A DNA stretch of 43,069 bases, from assembly GCA_012295275.1 (NCBI GenBank), contig CM022677.1, positions 5,638,921 to 5,681,989 of the forward strand, in the 5' to 3' direction. This DNA is from Chrysomallon squamiferum. Taxonomy: Eukaryota > Mollusca > Gastropoda > Neomphalida > Peltospiridae. Every line of letters starts with the position of its first letter. Positions within the stretch are counted from its first letter, which is position 1. Below are positions 1-17,832 of the stretch, one piece after another. The notes beneath the pieces were generated by a model. The model did no database searches and was not told the DNA's origin. It saw nothing but the letters and a program-made list of their open reading frames with translations. Position numbers and translations under genes: made by a program.

Positions 1-905
1 AGATTTTCATGAATAATTTCTACAATAGCTGTAAAAGGGAGAAAACCTGATATTACTTCATATGTGATTTCAGCCACTTTGACTATTCCACTTTTAATAA
101 AAGAAAAATAATAATAATTTGTTTTTATATTTAATGAATGGATTTTGAAAAAGTGGCTGAGATATTTCCACACATTTTTAAAATTATTATCAAAATATTT
201 CTTTAACATTTTTATACGAAAAGCCATTTTCTTTAATGAAATATCTTGAATATTTAGTCCACCCACCATTTTATTTCCAATTATTGTTGAATATTTTATT
301 AAATGCGTTTTATTAAATAATTTATAAATTTCAATTTCTACCCAATTTGGTACATTTATTGCACTAAGCATATACCACAGTCTAGATGTTAATAAAGTAT
401 TCCATACTTCAGCTTTTCTGTGTAAAGTAAGTTTCCTTTGACTCCATAAGTTAATTAAATTAGACATTTTATCTAATTTATTTTTCCAGTTCAATCTTTC
501 ACATAATGGTTTATTTGGTCCAAAATATATACCTAGAATTTTAACACAGTTTTTATTTATTGATATTGGAATGTTAAAAGATAAGCTTTCTTTCATGGTT
601 TTTCCAAGTCAAAGTACTTCTGGCTTATCCACATTGACTTTTGCCCCTGTAGCACTACAATACATATTTATTGTATTAAAACAGATTCTACTGACTGAGC
701 ATCGCAGACAGTTACTGTAGTATCATCTGCATGCTGAAATAATAAAGAATTAAGTTCATTTGTTATTCTAATTCCATTCATGCTGTGTCTTTTTTTAATT
801 TATTTATTTAAGGGTTCGGCTACAATAACATAAAGCATCACTGATACTGGACATCCTTGTCTAACCCCTCTTGTAATATTAGAGAAATGTGTTAAATGTC
901 TATTA
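1..905 (-). pseudogene. LINE reverse transcriptase, C-terminal half (pseudogene)
   Basis: Minus-strand translation starts with INRHLTHFSNITRGVRQGCP (RT motif before the catalytic box), then LLFQHADDTTV, which is the catalytic ADD box, then a long stretch ending in the typical LTLHRKAEVWNTLLTSRLWY region of Tx1-like elements. Stops interrupt the frame, for example a TAA after AEPLNK and a TGA where a tryptophan is expected in the EVLWLG motif (near 609). It therefore encodes no working polymerase. It continues past the left edge of the window. Confidence 0.8.
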
Positions 906-906
906 A

Positions 907-1024
907 TTGTCCCAAAATGTTTCCTGTAGAAAAATAATATTTGCATGTTTACTTTTAATAGTTGCAAAAACTGAATTTAATTTCTCAATATCTCTCAGTC
1001 CATTTACATTTATAGACAAAATCC
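907..1024 (-). pseudogene. LINE APE endonuclease, N-terminal stub
   Basis: Minus-strand codons read ILSINVNGLRDIEK and later IIFLQETFWDN, the N-terminal signature of LINE APE endonucleases (Asn of VNG and the catalytic Glu of LQET). The frame ends at once in TAA, and the next recognisable residues belong to the middle of the reverse transcriptase in another frame. Most of the endonuclease and the RT fingers, which should be well over a kilobase, are missing here. Confidence 0.7.
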
Positions 1025-1073
1025 TAATTAGAATTAGAAAAGTTATAAAACTATTATCCATTTTTAAAGTATT

Positions 1074-2064
1074 CTATATCTTGTCTGTATTCCCCCCACC
1101 ATGCTCGTTCATCGCCCTGGCAACACTTTCTCTCACACTTTTCATGCGCGCTGCTTGTCTCTGTTTTTGTTTTCTGTTTTCTACCAAGCTCCACAGTTTT
1201 TCTTCTGACAGACGCTTGATCAATCTCGTTTGTTTGTTGTTTTTCTCTGCTTCAATGGTTTCAGCTTCCTTGTTAGTATTTTTCACTGTTTTGTTTTCAT
1301 CAGGGGTTTTTCTGATTTTTCCTCCTTTGATTTTACATTATCTGTAGTATACTCCATACCATCACTTTCTTTTTTCTCCTTTGATTTTACATTATACTCC
1401 ATACCATCACTGTCACTGTCACTGTTTTTTTGTCTTCACTGTCATACTCTGACAAGCACTCACATTCATCTTCTTTGTTTCCACACTTTTCAAACAGAAA
1501 CATTTTCGGGCAGTTTCTTGAAAATGTCCTTTTTGTTTACAATTATGACAAGTTATACTTGGACAGTCTTTCAACAAATGATTGTCTGCCATACAATTGT
1601 AACAGACTTGTATCTGATTGTCATGTAATACACAAAAATATTTTATTCCTTCGTATATCCGATATTTCATTGAATATGGTAGACTTTTTATTTCGGGTGG
1701 AAATTTCACTCACATATCTTGTGCCATCTGCTATTTTTGTCCCTTTGTATACTCTGCTATAAATTGGTGTTAAAATTTCTATTTTCATTTCTTTCAATTT
1801 TTCTTCAATTTCTTCATCTTCTATGTATGCAGGCAAGTGTAAAAAGGAAACAACTACAGTTTCAGATTTTAAAATTCTTGCCTTTATTTTTAGACCTTTC
1901 AATTCTATTTCATCAATTTCCGCAAGCATTCTGGCTTGTATTATATCTTCTAGTGTTATTTCATAAGTGTCCCATTCTTTCAGTACACAAACTTTTATCA
2001 CATCACCCACCTGGCCACTTACAAAATCTACTACCTGCTGAAATTTTCTTGTTGTCTTCAACAT
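1074..2064 (-). pseudogene. LINE ORF1 (gag-like) with CCHC zinc knuckles, frameshifted
   Basis: Two overlapping minus-strand frames together give the ORF1 layout of Tx1-like elements. An N-terminal RRM-like part (VVVSFLHLPAYIEDEEIEEK, then GTKIADGTRYV) runs to about 1705, where the frame must shift to continue as FPPEIKSLPYSMKY. Zinc knuckles follow: CYNCMADNHLLKDCP and CHNCKQKGH. A lysine-rich C-terminal tail lies at 1286-1074. Upstream, 2003-2251 holds another out-of-frame piece of the N-terminus. ORF1 proteins of this type bind the element's RNA. At least two frameshifts make this copy inactive. Confidence 0.7.
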
Positions 2065-2280
2065 TTATAATCACTGTGCATTTTTTTTTAAATATTTGTT
2101 TCATTATTTCTTTTTTTAAGTTCAGAATTTTAATCTTTTCTTCATACTTTCTGATTCTTCTGCCCAAGCCATAATTTTTTATTTCAAATAAAACTTTCCA
2201 AAGCGGGGATCGATGTGAAATACGAACACACCCGAACCACCCTAACCGCAAGTTCTTCTTATTTGTGCTTTTTCAACTCT

Positions 2281-4852
2281 GTGGTGTTGTTTTAAAAGAG
2301 CTGACACTTGGTAAGACCAACACAAGAGAGAGTTCAGTCAGGTGGTGAAACCAATGTTTTTCTGTGACGTTTTAAAAGAGCTGACACTTGGTAAGACCAA
2401 CACAAGAGAGAGTTCAGTCAGGTGGTGAAACCAATGTTTTTCTGTGACGTTGTTTTAAAAGAGCTGACACTTGGTAAGACCAACACAAGAGTTCAGTCAG
2501 GTGGTGAAACCAATGTTTTTCTGTGGTGTTGTTTTAAAAGAGCTGACACTTGGTAAGACCAACACAAGAGAGAGTTCAGTCAGGTGGTGAAACCAATGTT
2601 TTTCTGTGGTGTTGTTTTAAAAGAGCTAACACTTGGTAAGACCAACACAAGAGAGAGTTCAGTCAGGTAGTGAAACCAATGTTTTTCTGTGGTGTTGTTT
2701 TAAAAGAGCTGACACTTGGTAAGACCAACACAAGAGAGAGTTCAGTCAGGTGGTGAAACCAATGTTTTTCTGTGGTGTTGTTTTAAAAGAGCTGACACTT
2801 GGTAAGACCAACACAAGAGAGAGTTCAGTCAGGTGGTGAAACCAATGTTTTTCTGTGGTGTTGTTTTAAAAGAGCTGACACTTGGTAACCAATGTTTTTC
2901 TGTGTGTTGTTTTAAAAGCTGACACTTGGTGAGACCAACACAAGAGAGAGTTCAGTCAGGTGGTGAAACCAATGTTTTTCTGTGGTGTTGTTTTAAAAGA
3001 GCTGACACTTGGTAAGACCAACACAAGAGAGAGTTCAGTCAGGTGGTGAAACCAATGTTTTTCTGTGGTGTTGTTTTAAAAGAGCTGACACTTGGTAAGA
3101 CCAACACAAGAGAGAGTTCAGTCAGGTGGTGAAACCAATGTTTTTCTGTGGTGTTGTTTTAAAAGAGCTGACACTTGGTAAGACCAACACAAGAGAGAGT
3201 TCAGTCAGGTGGTGAAACCAATGTTTTTCTGTGGTGTTGTTTTAAAAGAGCTGACACTTGGTAAGACCAACACAAGAGAGAGTTCAGTCAGGTGGTGAAA
3301 CCAATGTTTTTCTGTGGTGTTGTTTTAAAAGAGCTGACACTTGGTAAGACCAACACAAGAGAGAGTTCAGTCAGGTGGTGAAACCAATGTTTTTCTGTGG
3401 TGTTGTTTTAAAAGTGGTTGAAACCAATGTTTTTCTGTGGTGTTGTTTTAAAAGAGCTGACACTTGGTAAGACCAACACAAGAGAGAGTTCAGTCAGGTG
3501 GTGAAACCAATGTTTTTCTGTGGTGTTGTTTTAAAAGAGCTGACACTTGGTAAGACCAACACAAGAGAGAGTTCAGTCAGGTGGTGAAACCAATGTTTTT
3601 CTGTGACGTTGTTTTAAAAGAGCTGACACTTGGTAAGACCAACACAAGAGTTCAGTCAGGTGGTGAAACCAATGTTTTTCTGTGGTGTTGTTTTAAAAGA
3701 GCTGACACTTGGTAAGACCAACACAAGAGAGAGTTCAGTCAGGTGGTGAAACCAATGTTTTTCTGTGGTGTTGTTTAAAATAGCTGACACTTGGTAAGAC
3801 CAACACAAGAGAGAGTTCAGTCAGTCAGGTGGTGAAACCAATGTTTTTCTGTGAAACCAATGTTTTTCTGTTTTGTTTTAAAAGCTGAGCTGACACTTGG
3901 TAAGACCAACACAAGAGAGAGTTCAGTCAGGTAGTGAAACCAATGTTTTTCTGTGATGTTGTTTTAAAAGAGCTGACACTTGGTAAGACCAACACAAGAG
4001 AGAGTTCAGTCAGGTGGTGAAACCAATGTTTTTCTGTGACGTTTTAAAAGAGCTGACACTTGGTAAGACCAACACAAGAGAGAGTTCAGTCAGGTAGGTG
4101 AAACCAATGTTTTTCTGTGATGTTGTTTTAAAATAGCTGACACTTGGTAAGACCAACACAAGAGAGAGTTCAGTCAGGTGGTGAAACCAATGTTTTTCTG
4201 TGGTGTTGTTTTAAAAGAGCTGACACTTGATAAGACCAACACAAGAGAGAGTTCAGTCAGGTGGTGAAACCAATGTTTTTCTGTGATGTTGTTTTAAAAG
4301 AGCTGACACTTGGTAAGACCAACACAAGAGAGAGTTCAGTCAGGTGGTGAAACCAATGTTTTTCTGTGACGTTTTAAAAGAGCTGACACTTGGTAAGACC
4401 AACACAAGAGAGAGTTCAGTCAGGTGGTGAAACCAATGTTTTTCTGTGACGTTTTTTGAGCTTTTCAACACAAGAGAGAGTTCAGTCAGGTAGTGAAACC
4501 AATGTTTTTCTGTGGTGTTGTTTTAAAAGAGCTGACACTTGGTAAGACCAACACAAGAGAGAGTTCAGTCAGGTGGTGAAACCAATGTTTTTCTGTGGTG
4601 TTGTTTTAAAAGAGCTGACACTTGGTAAGACCAACACAAGAGAGAGTTCAGTCAGGTGGTGAAACCAATGTTTTTCTGTGGTGTTGTTTTAAAAGAGCTG
4701 ACACTTGGTAAGACCAACACAAGAGAGAGTTCAGTCAGGTGGTGAAACCAATGTTTTTCTGTGGTGTTGTTTTAAAATAGCTGACACTTGGTAAGACCAA
4801 CACAAGAGAGAGTTCAGTCAGGTAGTGAAACCAATGTTTTTCTGTGATGTTG
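2281..4852. repeat. 83-bp satellite, about 31 copies
   Basis: The unit starts TGTGGTGTTGTTTTAAAAGA and repeats every 83 bp (for example unit starts at 2771 and 2854). The span equals about 31 unit lengths. Most units are nearly identical. Exceptions are partial units near 2880-2920, 3415-3430 and 3835-3890, and a subset with GTGACGTT instead of GTGGTGTT (2360-2450, 3600, 4040, 4370). It lies between the LINE fragment and the EGFR transmembrane exon, so it is probably intronic if the ectodomain exons are to the left. Confidence 0.95.
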
Positions 4853-5330
4853 ACTTTATGGACATGTGTGGTAAGAATTACCTTTTATTAGTTAACATGA
4901 TTAACCTTATTAACTGAGTTAATTAACCTGAGTAACCAAGAAAACTAATTAACTGAAATAATTATATTTCCATTAAGTTATTAACTGAGATAATTATAAT
5001 TATCTGACTGGGTATTTGTTAACATAGCATTTAACTGAACAGCAGTCATGTTTAAAATATTAACTGAAAACATAGTTAATTAACAAGTTAGTTCAGTGTT
5101 GAATGTCAAATTGCTGAGTGAGTGAAGTGACTAATTCACTGAGATGAGTGAAGTATTAAATATTAAGCCTGTGGTTGTGGTATGATGCTGATAAGAGAGG
5201 AGGAATGATCTGTTTTTACTGATCAGCAGGAAAAGCTATTTTATGTGGACTTTCTCATAAACAGCCTTTGATAAACCAGCTGTAGAGCTCTGGGATAGGA
5301 ATTGAAAATAAGTTAACAGCTTTTACATGA
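4853..5330. other. No gene seen; TTAACTGA-rich spacer
   Basis: Unique AT-rich sequence. Between about 4890 and 5100 the words TTAACTGA and TTAATTAAC recur at irregular spacing, like a very old degraded tandem repeat. No exon of the EGFR ectodomain (cysteine-rich or L domain) is visible here. Confidence 0.6.
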
Positions 5331-5331
5331 G

Positions 5332-5333
5332 AA

Positions 5334-5381
<48 letters not shown>

Positions 5382-5398
5382 TATTATTATTATTATTA

Positions 5399-5455
<57 letters not shown>

Positions 5456-5566
5456 AATTATTTTTTATTATTTTTTTATTATTATTATTTTTTTTATTAG
5501 TATTATTATTATTGTTTTATTATTATTATTATTATTTTTTTTTATTATTATTATTATTGTTGTGCT
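5332..5566. repeat. (ATT)n microsatellite
   Basis: Nearly uninterrupted ATT/TTA triplets with T-run interruptions near 5461-5550, ending about 40 bp before the acceptor of the EGFR transmembrane exon. Confidence 0.95.
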
Positions 5567-5602
5567 ATTATTATTAGTATTATTTTCTGAAATGTTTCAC
5601 AG

Positions 5603-13224
<7,622 letters not shown>

Positions 13225-13680
13225 TAGTTTGTATGTTGATGTCATTCAACATTAATTTTCTCTATGTTCTTTTTTATTTTTATTTTCTCTCACTACTTTT
13301 GAAATTGTTAAAGTTAAGAAGTATTAAAGTTAAGTTTTTAAAAATAATTGTTATAAACAGATTTTTTATTTTCTTTTTTCTTCTTTCTTTTTTTTTTTCA
13401 GAATTTGAAGTTTGTTTAGAAGTCAGAAGATGGCTGAGAAACCATTACTTATTTTACCTCTTTACAGAAAAACACGTAAAGGGAGATAATTCTTTCAGTT
13501 TGTGAAAATTGCTCAGGAAAAGACTTATTACAAAAATATAGGAGTAGGTTTTGCAGTTTTGTAGAACGTGTATAGCACACATTTTCGTTTTAGAATTATG
13601 TCCCTTGAACACATCATACATTGTTTTTGTTTAGTTCTCAAGTGTTTCAAATTTGTTTCAATAAAAAAGTTCTTATATAA
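13225..13680 (+). other. EGFR: EGFR 3' UTR
   Basis: AT-rich sequence after the stop codon, up to a canonical AATAAA. A T-run followed by CAG at about 13390-13402 resembles a splice acceptor, so the UTR could be spliced, but nothing else supports it. Confidence 0.6.
13660..13665 (+). terminator. Poly(A) signal AATAAA
   Basis: AATAAAAAAG about 435 bp after the EGFR stop codon, followed within 20-40 bp by T/GT-rich sequence (TATGTTTGTGTTTTT). It is the first convincing signal downstream of the stop. Confidence 0.65.
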
Positions 13681-13689
13681 CAAATATGT

Positions 13690-14290
13690 TTGTGTTTTTT
13701 ATATATATTGTAAATATTGTTTCTTCACATCAAATAAGAATTCTATATTTGAATTATTTTTTATTTTACTATTTTTATTTATTAATTTAATTATTAATTA
13801 ATACTATTCAAATAATAATAATTATTATTATTATTTTATTTTTATCTTATATTTTATGCATTATTTCATTACACTTAAAGTTTAAAAAGTATTAGTAATA
13901 AAAACAAAATTATGTATTGATAAAAAACAAAGAACTAAGACTGAATGAATTTTAAAATTAGTTTAATATTAATAAATTTTACATAATTATGAAGGAGAGA
14001 GAGAGAGTGTTGTTTTTGTGTTGTTTTTATTATATCTTGGCTTATTCTTTTTCCTGTTTCTTTTCTTTTCCTTGCTTTTTCTGATTCTTGTTTCATCTTT
14101 TTCCCTTTTTTCTTCATATTTTGTTGTTTCTTTTGTTTTGTTGTTTATTCTTTCTTTCTTTTTTTCTAGTTTTCTTTCTTTCTGTTTGTCTGTAAGAGCA
14201 TGTGTGTTTTTCTATTGACCACAAAAGACATTTGTTTTGTGTCGTACACAATCATAAATGATTATTCAAATACAAAAAGATATTAAATAT
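13690..14290. other. No gene seen; A/T-rich then pyrimidine-rich spacer
   Basis: Low-complexity A/T sequence to about 13990, a short GA run, then a T/C-rich tract (14010-14200) that gives spurious Phe/Leu/Ser frames. Confidence 0.6.
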
Positions 14291-14294
14291 AGAA

Positions 14295-14491
14295 ATGTCA
14301 GCTAAAATGTTAGAAAAATTGGAAGAGTTTACTAAATTGGATGCTAATGTAGTGATCTAGATCGAATTATTAAAGAATTTAATCCTCGGTTTGCTAAATT
14401 AATTTCCGATCAAAACCATATAGATCTATTTTCGGTATGCCAGTCACTTAATCTTCAGACCAAGTTGAGAAATGATCTGAAAAACAAATAA
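14295..14491 (+). pseudogene. Coding-like fragment of unknown origin, one frameshift
   Basis: From ATG 14295 the frame reads MSAKMLEKLEEFTKLDANV and then meets a stop. A different frame starting about ten bases later continues as DLDRIIKEFNPRFAKLISD and on to LRNDLKNK, ending at TAA 14489-14491 before an A-rich tail with AATAAA words. The composition is charged and helical and looks like real protein. I do not recognise it. It could be a retrocopy piece or a transposon fragment. Confidence 0.3.
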
Positions 14492-14651
14492 AAATAAAAA
14501 TAATATACTCACTGACAATATCCAATCATAGCAGCATATTTGAAAGTATTTCACATTTACCTAGCAAACAGCGGGTGACGGTGTTGTTGACATCCAAACA
14601 AAGCAGAAGCAGACAACATTGCAGATTTTCATCAGACACCATTGTTACATG

Positions 14652-14654
<3 letters not shown>

Positions 14655-14732
<78 letters not shown>
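14655..14732. repeat. (CA)n microsatellite
   Basis: About 38 uninterrupted CA units. Confidence 0.97.
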
Positions 14733-14737
<5 letters not shown>

Positions 14738-15809
14738 GACAAACATACACTAACTTAGACCCAGAGACAGAAATAGTGAGACTCGGAGAAAAAGATGAAA
14801 TTATGTGCAAGTTTTATATGCTGGACTAACATCATTTCTGTGCGTAAGTTATACAGTTTTTAGCAGCTTTGGTTTGACGTAGTTCACAAACTATCCAGTT
14901 TACAAAATTCAAAATGCTAATTGTTTCTAGAAGGTATGATATATTTAAAAAATGATATTCAGTATGTCTTAAGTTCCACAAGCACTGACATTTTTATTTT
15001 TATTGTGACACACTGTGTGAAGAAAAATTCCTCACAGACTGAGTAAATTGTTAGATCTGTCGATGATTCTCAACTGGGGTTCCACAAGAGATCTCTAGGT
15101 GTTCTGCAGTAAACAGTGACAGATACACTAATCTATTTCTGATACATTTGTGTATTATTAAATGTGTGACTGGGTGACTGAATCTTCTAGTCATCCTTGT
15201 CATTTGTTCATAGGACATTTTTACATTGATTTGTCTTAAATAAAAATACAATAATGTAATAGTTATCTGGTTTCATTCTTTTTTTATGTGTGTGTGTTTT
15301 ACATATGTGATATTGGTTCTTTACATTTATTCTTTTTGTGTTGTTCACAGATGTATTATTTTTTTATTATTATTTTGTTTAATATTATTATTTAAATTTT
15401 GTAAGGTGAAATGTGTTCCAGTTAGATTAATTTAACATTAATCAATAACTGTAACTATTATGTCATGACAATACTGATTATTCTAATATTATAATTATAA
15501 CAGTAAAAGTTTGGAATGCAAATAAATAATACAGAGCTAAATACTATATTAGTATCAGCTATATTCGTAATTGCTATATTCATATTTACTATTTTCATAT
15601 CCATGTTGAAATTCACTATAATTTTTGTTAAGATATATATATATATCTACATTAAAAAAATAATAATAATACAATAACAAAAATAACAAGAACATGAAAT
15701 AACTACAAAGAATATAAAACAAATATATTTTTTGGTAATTGGAAGGCCACATTTTTAGGCAAAGCTAGATAAAAACTAAGAGAAATGTCATAACAGATTG
15801 GGTTGAATA
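14733..15809. other. No gene seen; AT-rich spacer
   Basis: Unique AT-rich sequence. The 14755-14810 stretch reads RLGEKDEI in one frame, faintly collagen-like, but with no convincing donor. I do not call it an exon. Confidence 0.5.
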
Positions 15810-16165
15810 GAGTACAGGCCTCTTGACTCAGTCTGTGAAGAAATTTTATATACATGTATGTTTTTACAGTCATACTCTGTTGACTCAGTCTATGAAGAAG
15901 TTTTATATACATGTATGTTTTTACAGTAATACACTGTTGACTCAGTCTATGAAGAAATTTTATATACATGTATGTTTTTACAGTAATACTCTGTTGATTT
16001 AGTCTATGAAGAAGTTTTATATACTTGTATGTTTTTACAGTAATACTCTGTTGACTCAGTCTATGAAGAAATTTTATATACATGTATGTTTTTACAGTAA
16101 TACTCTGTTGACTCAGTCTATGAAGAACTTTTATATACTTGTATGTTTTTACAGTAATACTCTAA
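15810..16165. repeat. 57-bp tandem repeat, about 6 copies, with AP-1-like sites
   Basis: Unit TGACTCAGTCTATGAAGAAA plus 37 more bases. Unit starts at 15824, 15881, 15938, 15995, 16052 and 16109 are exactly 57 bp apart. Five of six copies keep TGACTCA (15995 reads TGATTTA). Each unit also contains TTTTTACAG, which resembles a splice acceptor. As 57 is divisible by three, both strands show open repetitive frames of no significance. Confidence 0.93.
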
Positions 16166-16928
16166 TCTGTTATTGCTCAAGTTTAAAAACATTCAGAGTT
16201 AATCACTGAAAATTAAAATTTAGTTATTATTATTATTGTTGTTGTTGTTATTATTATTATTTGGTATTTATTATTCTTGAATATATCATTATTTCTTTCT
16301 TTTCTTATTTTTTAACAAGTTATCTGTAACTAAATGTTTTTCTTGATTCTTGTGTATCTTTTTCACCACATATATTTCTCTGTTTCAGGCTAAATCAAAG
16401 TTACAAAAATACCTCGTGTGGATCATTTTATCAAGTTTATGTGGAAGGCCACAAGAGATAGGAATAGCTGAATCCACTGAAAATTAACTCAAATAGATAT
16501 GTTTGTACAAAGGTAAGAATTTTGAAATTCTCCAACCACAGAACTGAACATATTAGAGCTTCATTGGACCAGTTATTGGACAACATAATTGTCGTTTTAA
16601 ATTTCTTTAATTTGTAATAAAAAACAACAACAACAAAAACAGATAATAGAAATATGAAAAAATAGTATTTGATTAACATCCAGTATTAGTTTAAAACAAA
16701 AGTGTTACAGCCTTAAATACAAAATTGCAAGGTATATAATATTGAATCTTCTATTTACAAAACATATATTTATAAATGATTGAAATAGTTATTATTGCCA
16801 GAGTAAATTCAGTGTGAATTACATGACTCTAAACTGGGTATAGTAAGTATAGATAGATATATACAGACATGTTGTAGGGAAAATATTTATTTGAAAATAA
16901 CATCCAACTACCTTTTTTTACATTTCAG
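16166..16928. other. No clear gene; one exon-like stretch
   Basis: AT-rich. Between acceptor CTGTTTCAG (ends 16389) and donor GTAAGA (16513) lies a short stretch open in one frame to a TAA near 16489. I cannot identify it. Confidence 0.4.
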
Positions 16929-17052
16929 CATTTTGTTGATAAGACTGGACAGTTATTTCCTGACCGATGACCAGCAGATCATTTTACTTCCCACCCACAA
17001 TCAGCCAGGAAGCAACCTTCAAAAAGCAGAAGTTAAATATGGCTACTCAAGG
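16929..17052 (+). CDS. Candidate exon, unidentified
   Basis: Acceptor ACATTTCAG ends at 16928, and donor GTAGGT starts at 17053. One frame is open for 41 codons (starting ILLIRLDSYFLTDDQQ, ending KAEVKYGYSR). The end faintly resembles the start of the collagen IV NC1 domain (H-x-Q and YGYS), but it would then lie upstream of a triple-helix exon, which is the wrong order. Treat as an unplaced exon-like segment. Confidence 0.3.
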
Positions 17053-17624
17053 GTAGGTTTAATTAGTTTAGCTTTGATCTGAAACATGTGCCAACCTTTT
17101 TTTTTTTTTATATCTGTTCCAGTCTTCTTCATGCATAAGTAATCAAATCAAAACTTTCATTATTTACCACAATCTACAAAGGGATAAAAGTCAGTGCTCT
17201 TGATTATTTAAATATGAGTTTTGAATATTTCTGTGGTCCAGGAAGTGACACTTTATTAATAGTTCTAATCTTTATCACTATCTGATGATCTGTTACTTGA
17301 AAAAATAGATTTAACACCATTTTTATTTCTAACCTTTCAGGTTATGAATCATTTTTCATACTGTGTCTTTTCAGGAGAAGTCTAAAAAACATATTTGTTT
17401 TTAAAATGTTTGTAATAATAATTACAATAACCTATGATTTATTTATACTTTTTGCCATGAAGCATTTTTTTGTAAAGTAAACAAAAATAGAGGAAAGAAG
17501 TATGTGTGAGAACAGAATGTGAAAATCAGTTGATCTAGATTTCCATGGTTACCTTTTTCACCTGGAAAAAACTACCCAGTTAATTAATACTTGAATAACA
17601 AAATTGTGTTTTTCTCTGATACAG
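17053..17624. other. No gene seen; AT-rich spacer or intron
   Basis: Unique AT-rich sequence between two exon-like segments, without a repeat or an open frame of note. Confidence 0.5.
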
Positions 17625-17798
17625 GTTGTGACTTTATATCAGGTAGAAAAGATGAAGCTGATTACACTGGAGAACTTGGTATCCATGGAGATCCTGTTGC
17701 ACCCAGTGTTCAAGGACTTCATGGTAATGATTGTGTTCCTGGTCTCATGGTGTTTCCTGGTGTTTCTGATAATCCATGTCTTGGTTTCTTGTTTCTAG
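17625..17798 (+). pseudogene. COL4A: Collagen IV triple-helix exon with eroded glycines
   Basis: Acceptor GATACAG ends at 17624, and donor GTATGT starts at 17799. The exon starts with GT and ends with G, so glycine codons are split at both ends, a common collagen IV arrangement. 174 bp, no stop. It reads GELGIHGDP, SVQGLHGND, VPGLMVFPGV. Of the first 18 triplets nine keep Gly. The other nine have Phe, Asp, Asp, Val, Ser, Cys, Val, Asp and Cys, and eight of these are one base from a GGN codon. Another frame is also open and would give a hydrophobic peptide, but the Gly-X-Y periodicity decides the frame. Confidence 0.7.
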
Positions 17799-17832
17799 GT
17801 ATGTAGAGTAGGAAAGTGCAGGAACATACAAG

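Larger units (their letters stand above)
1..2250 (-). mobile_element. Tx1-like non-LTR retrotransposon, broken and internally deleted
   Basis: Read on the minus strand, this stretch carries in order an ORF1 with CCHC zinc knuckles, the first part of an APE-type endonuclease, and the reverse transcriptase with the segment downstream of it. ORF1 zinc knuckles plus an APE endonuclease and the RT motif GVRQGCP are what I know from Tx1/L1-like LINEs. The copy is dead: ORF1 changes frame, the endonuclease is cut off after about 38 residues, the RT lacks its N-terminal half and contains stops. The 3' end lies beyond base 1, and the 5' end is near 2250, just before a satellite begins. Clade assignment is by recall, not by search. 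Confidence 0.8.

Noticed and set aside
907-2174. Plus-strand open frames in the LINE region
   Set aside because: They are shadows of the minus-strand ORF1 and endonuclease, with Phe/Leu/Ser-rich composition.
17604-17798. Single-pass membrane peptide in the alternative frame (FLVSWCFLVFLIIHVLVSCF)
   Set aside because: The Gly-X-Y frame of the same exon is far more specific and has the split-Gly splice phases of collagen IV. Hydrophobicity arises from the T-rich shifted reading.
17625-17798. RNA editing as the full explanation of the lost glycines
   Set aside because: A-to-I editing could turn GAT and AGT back to GGT, but not GTT, TGT, GTG or TTT.
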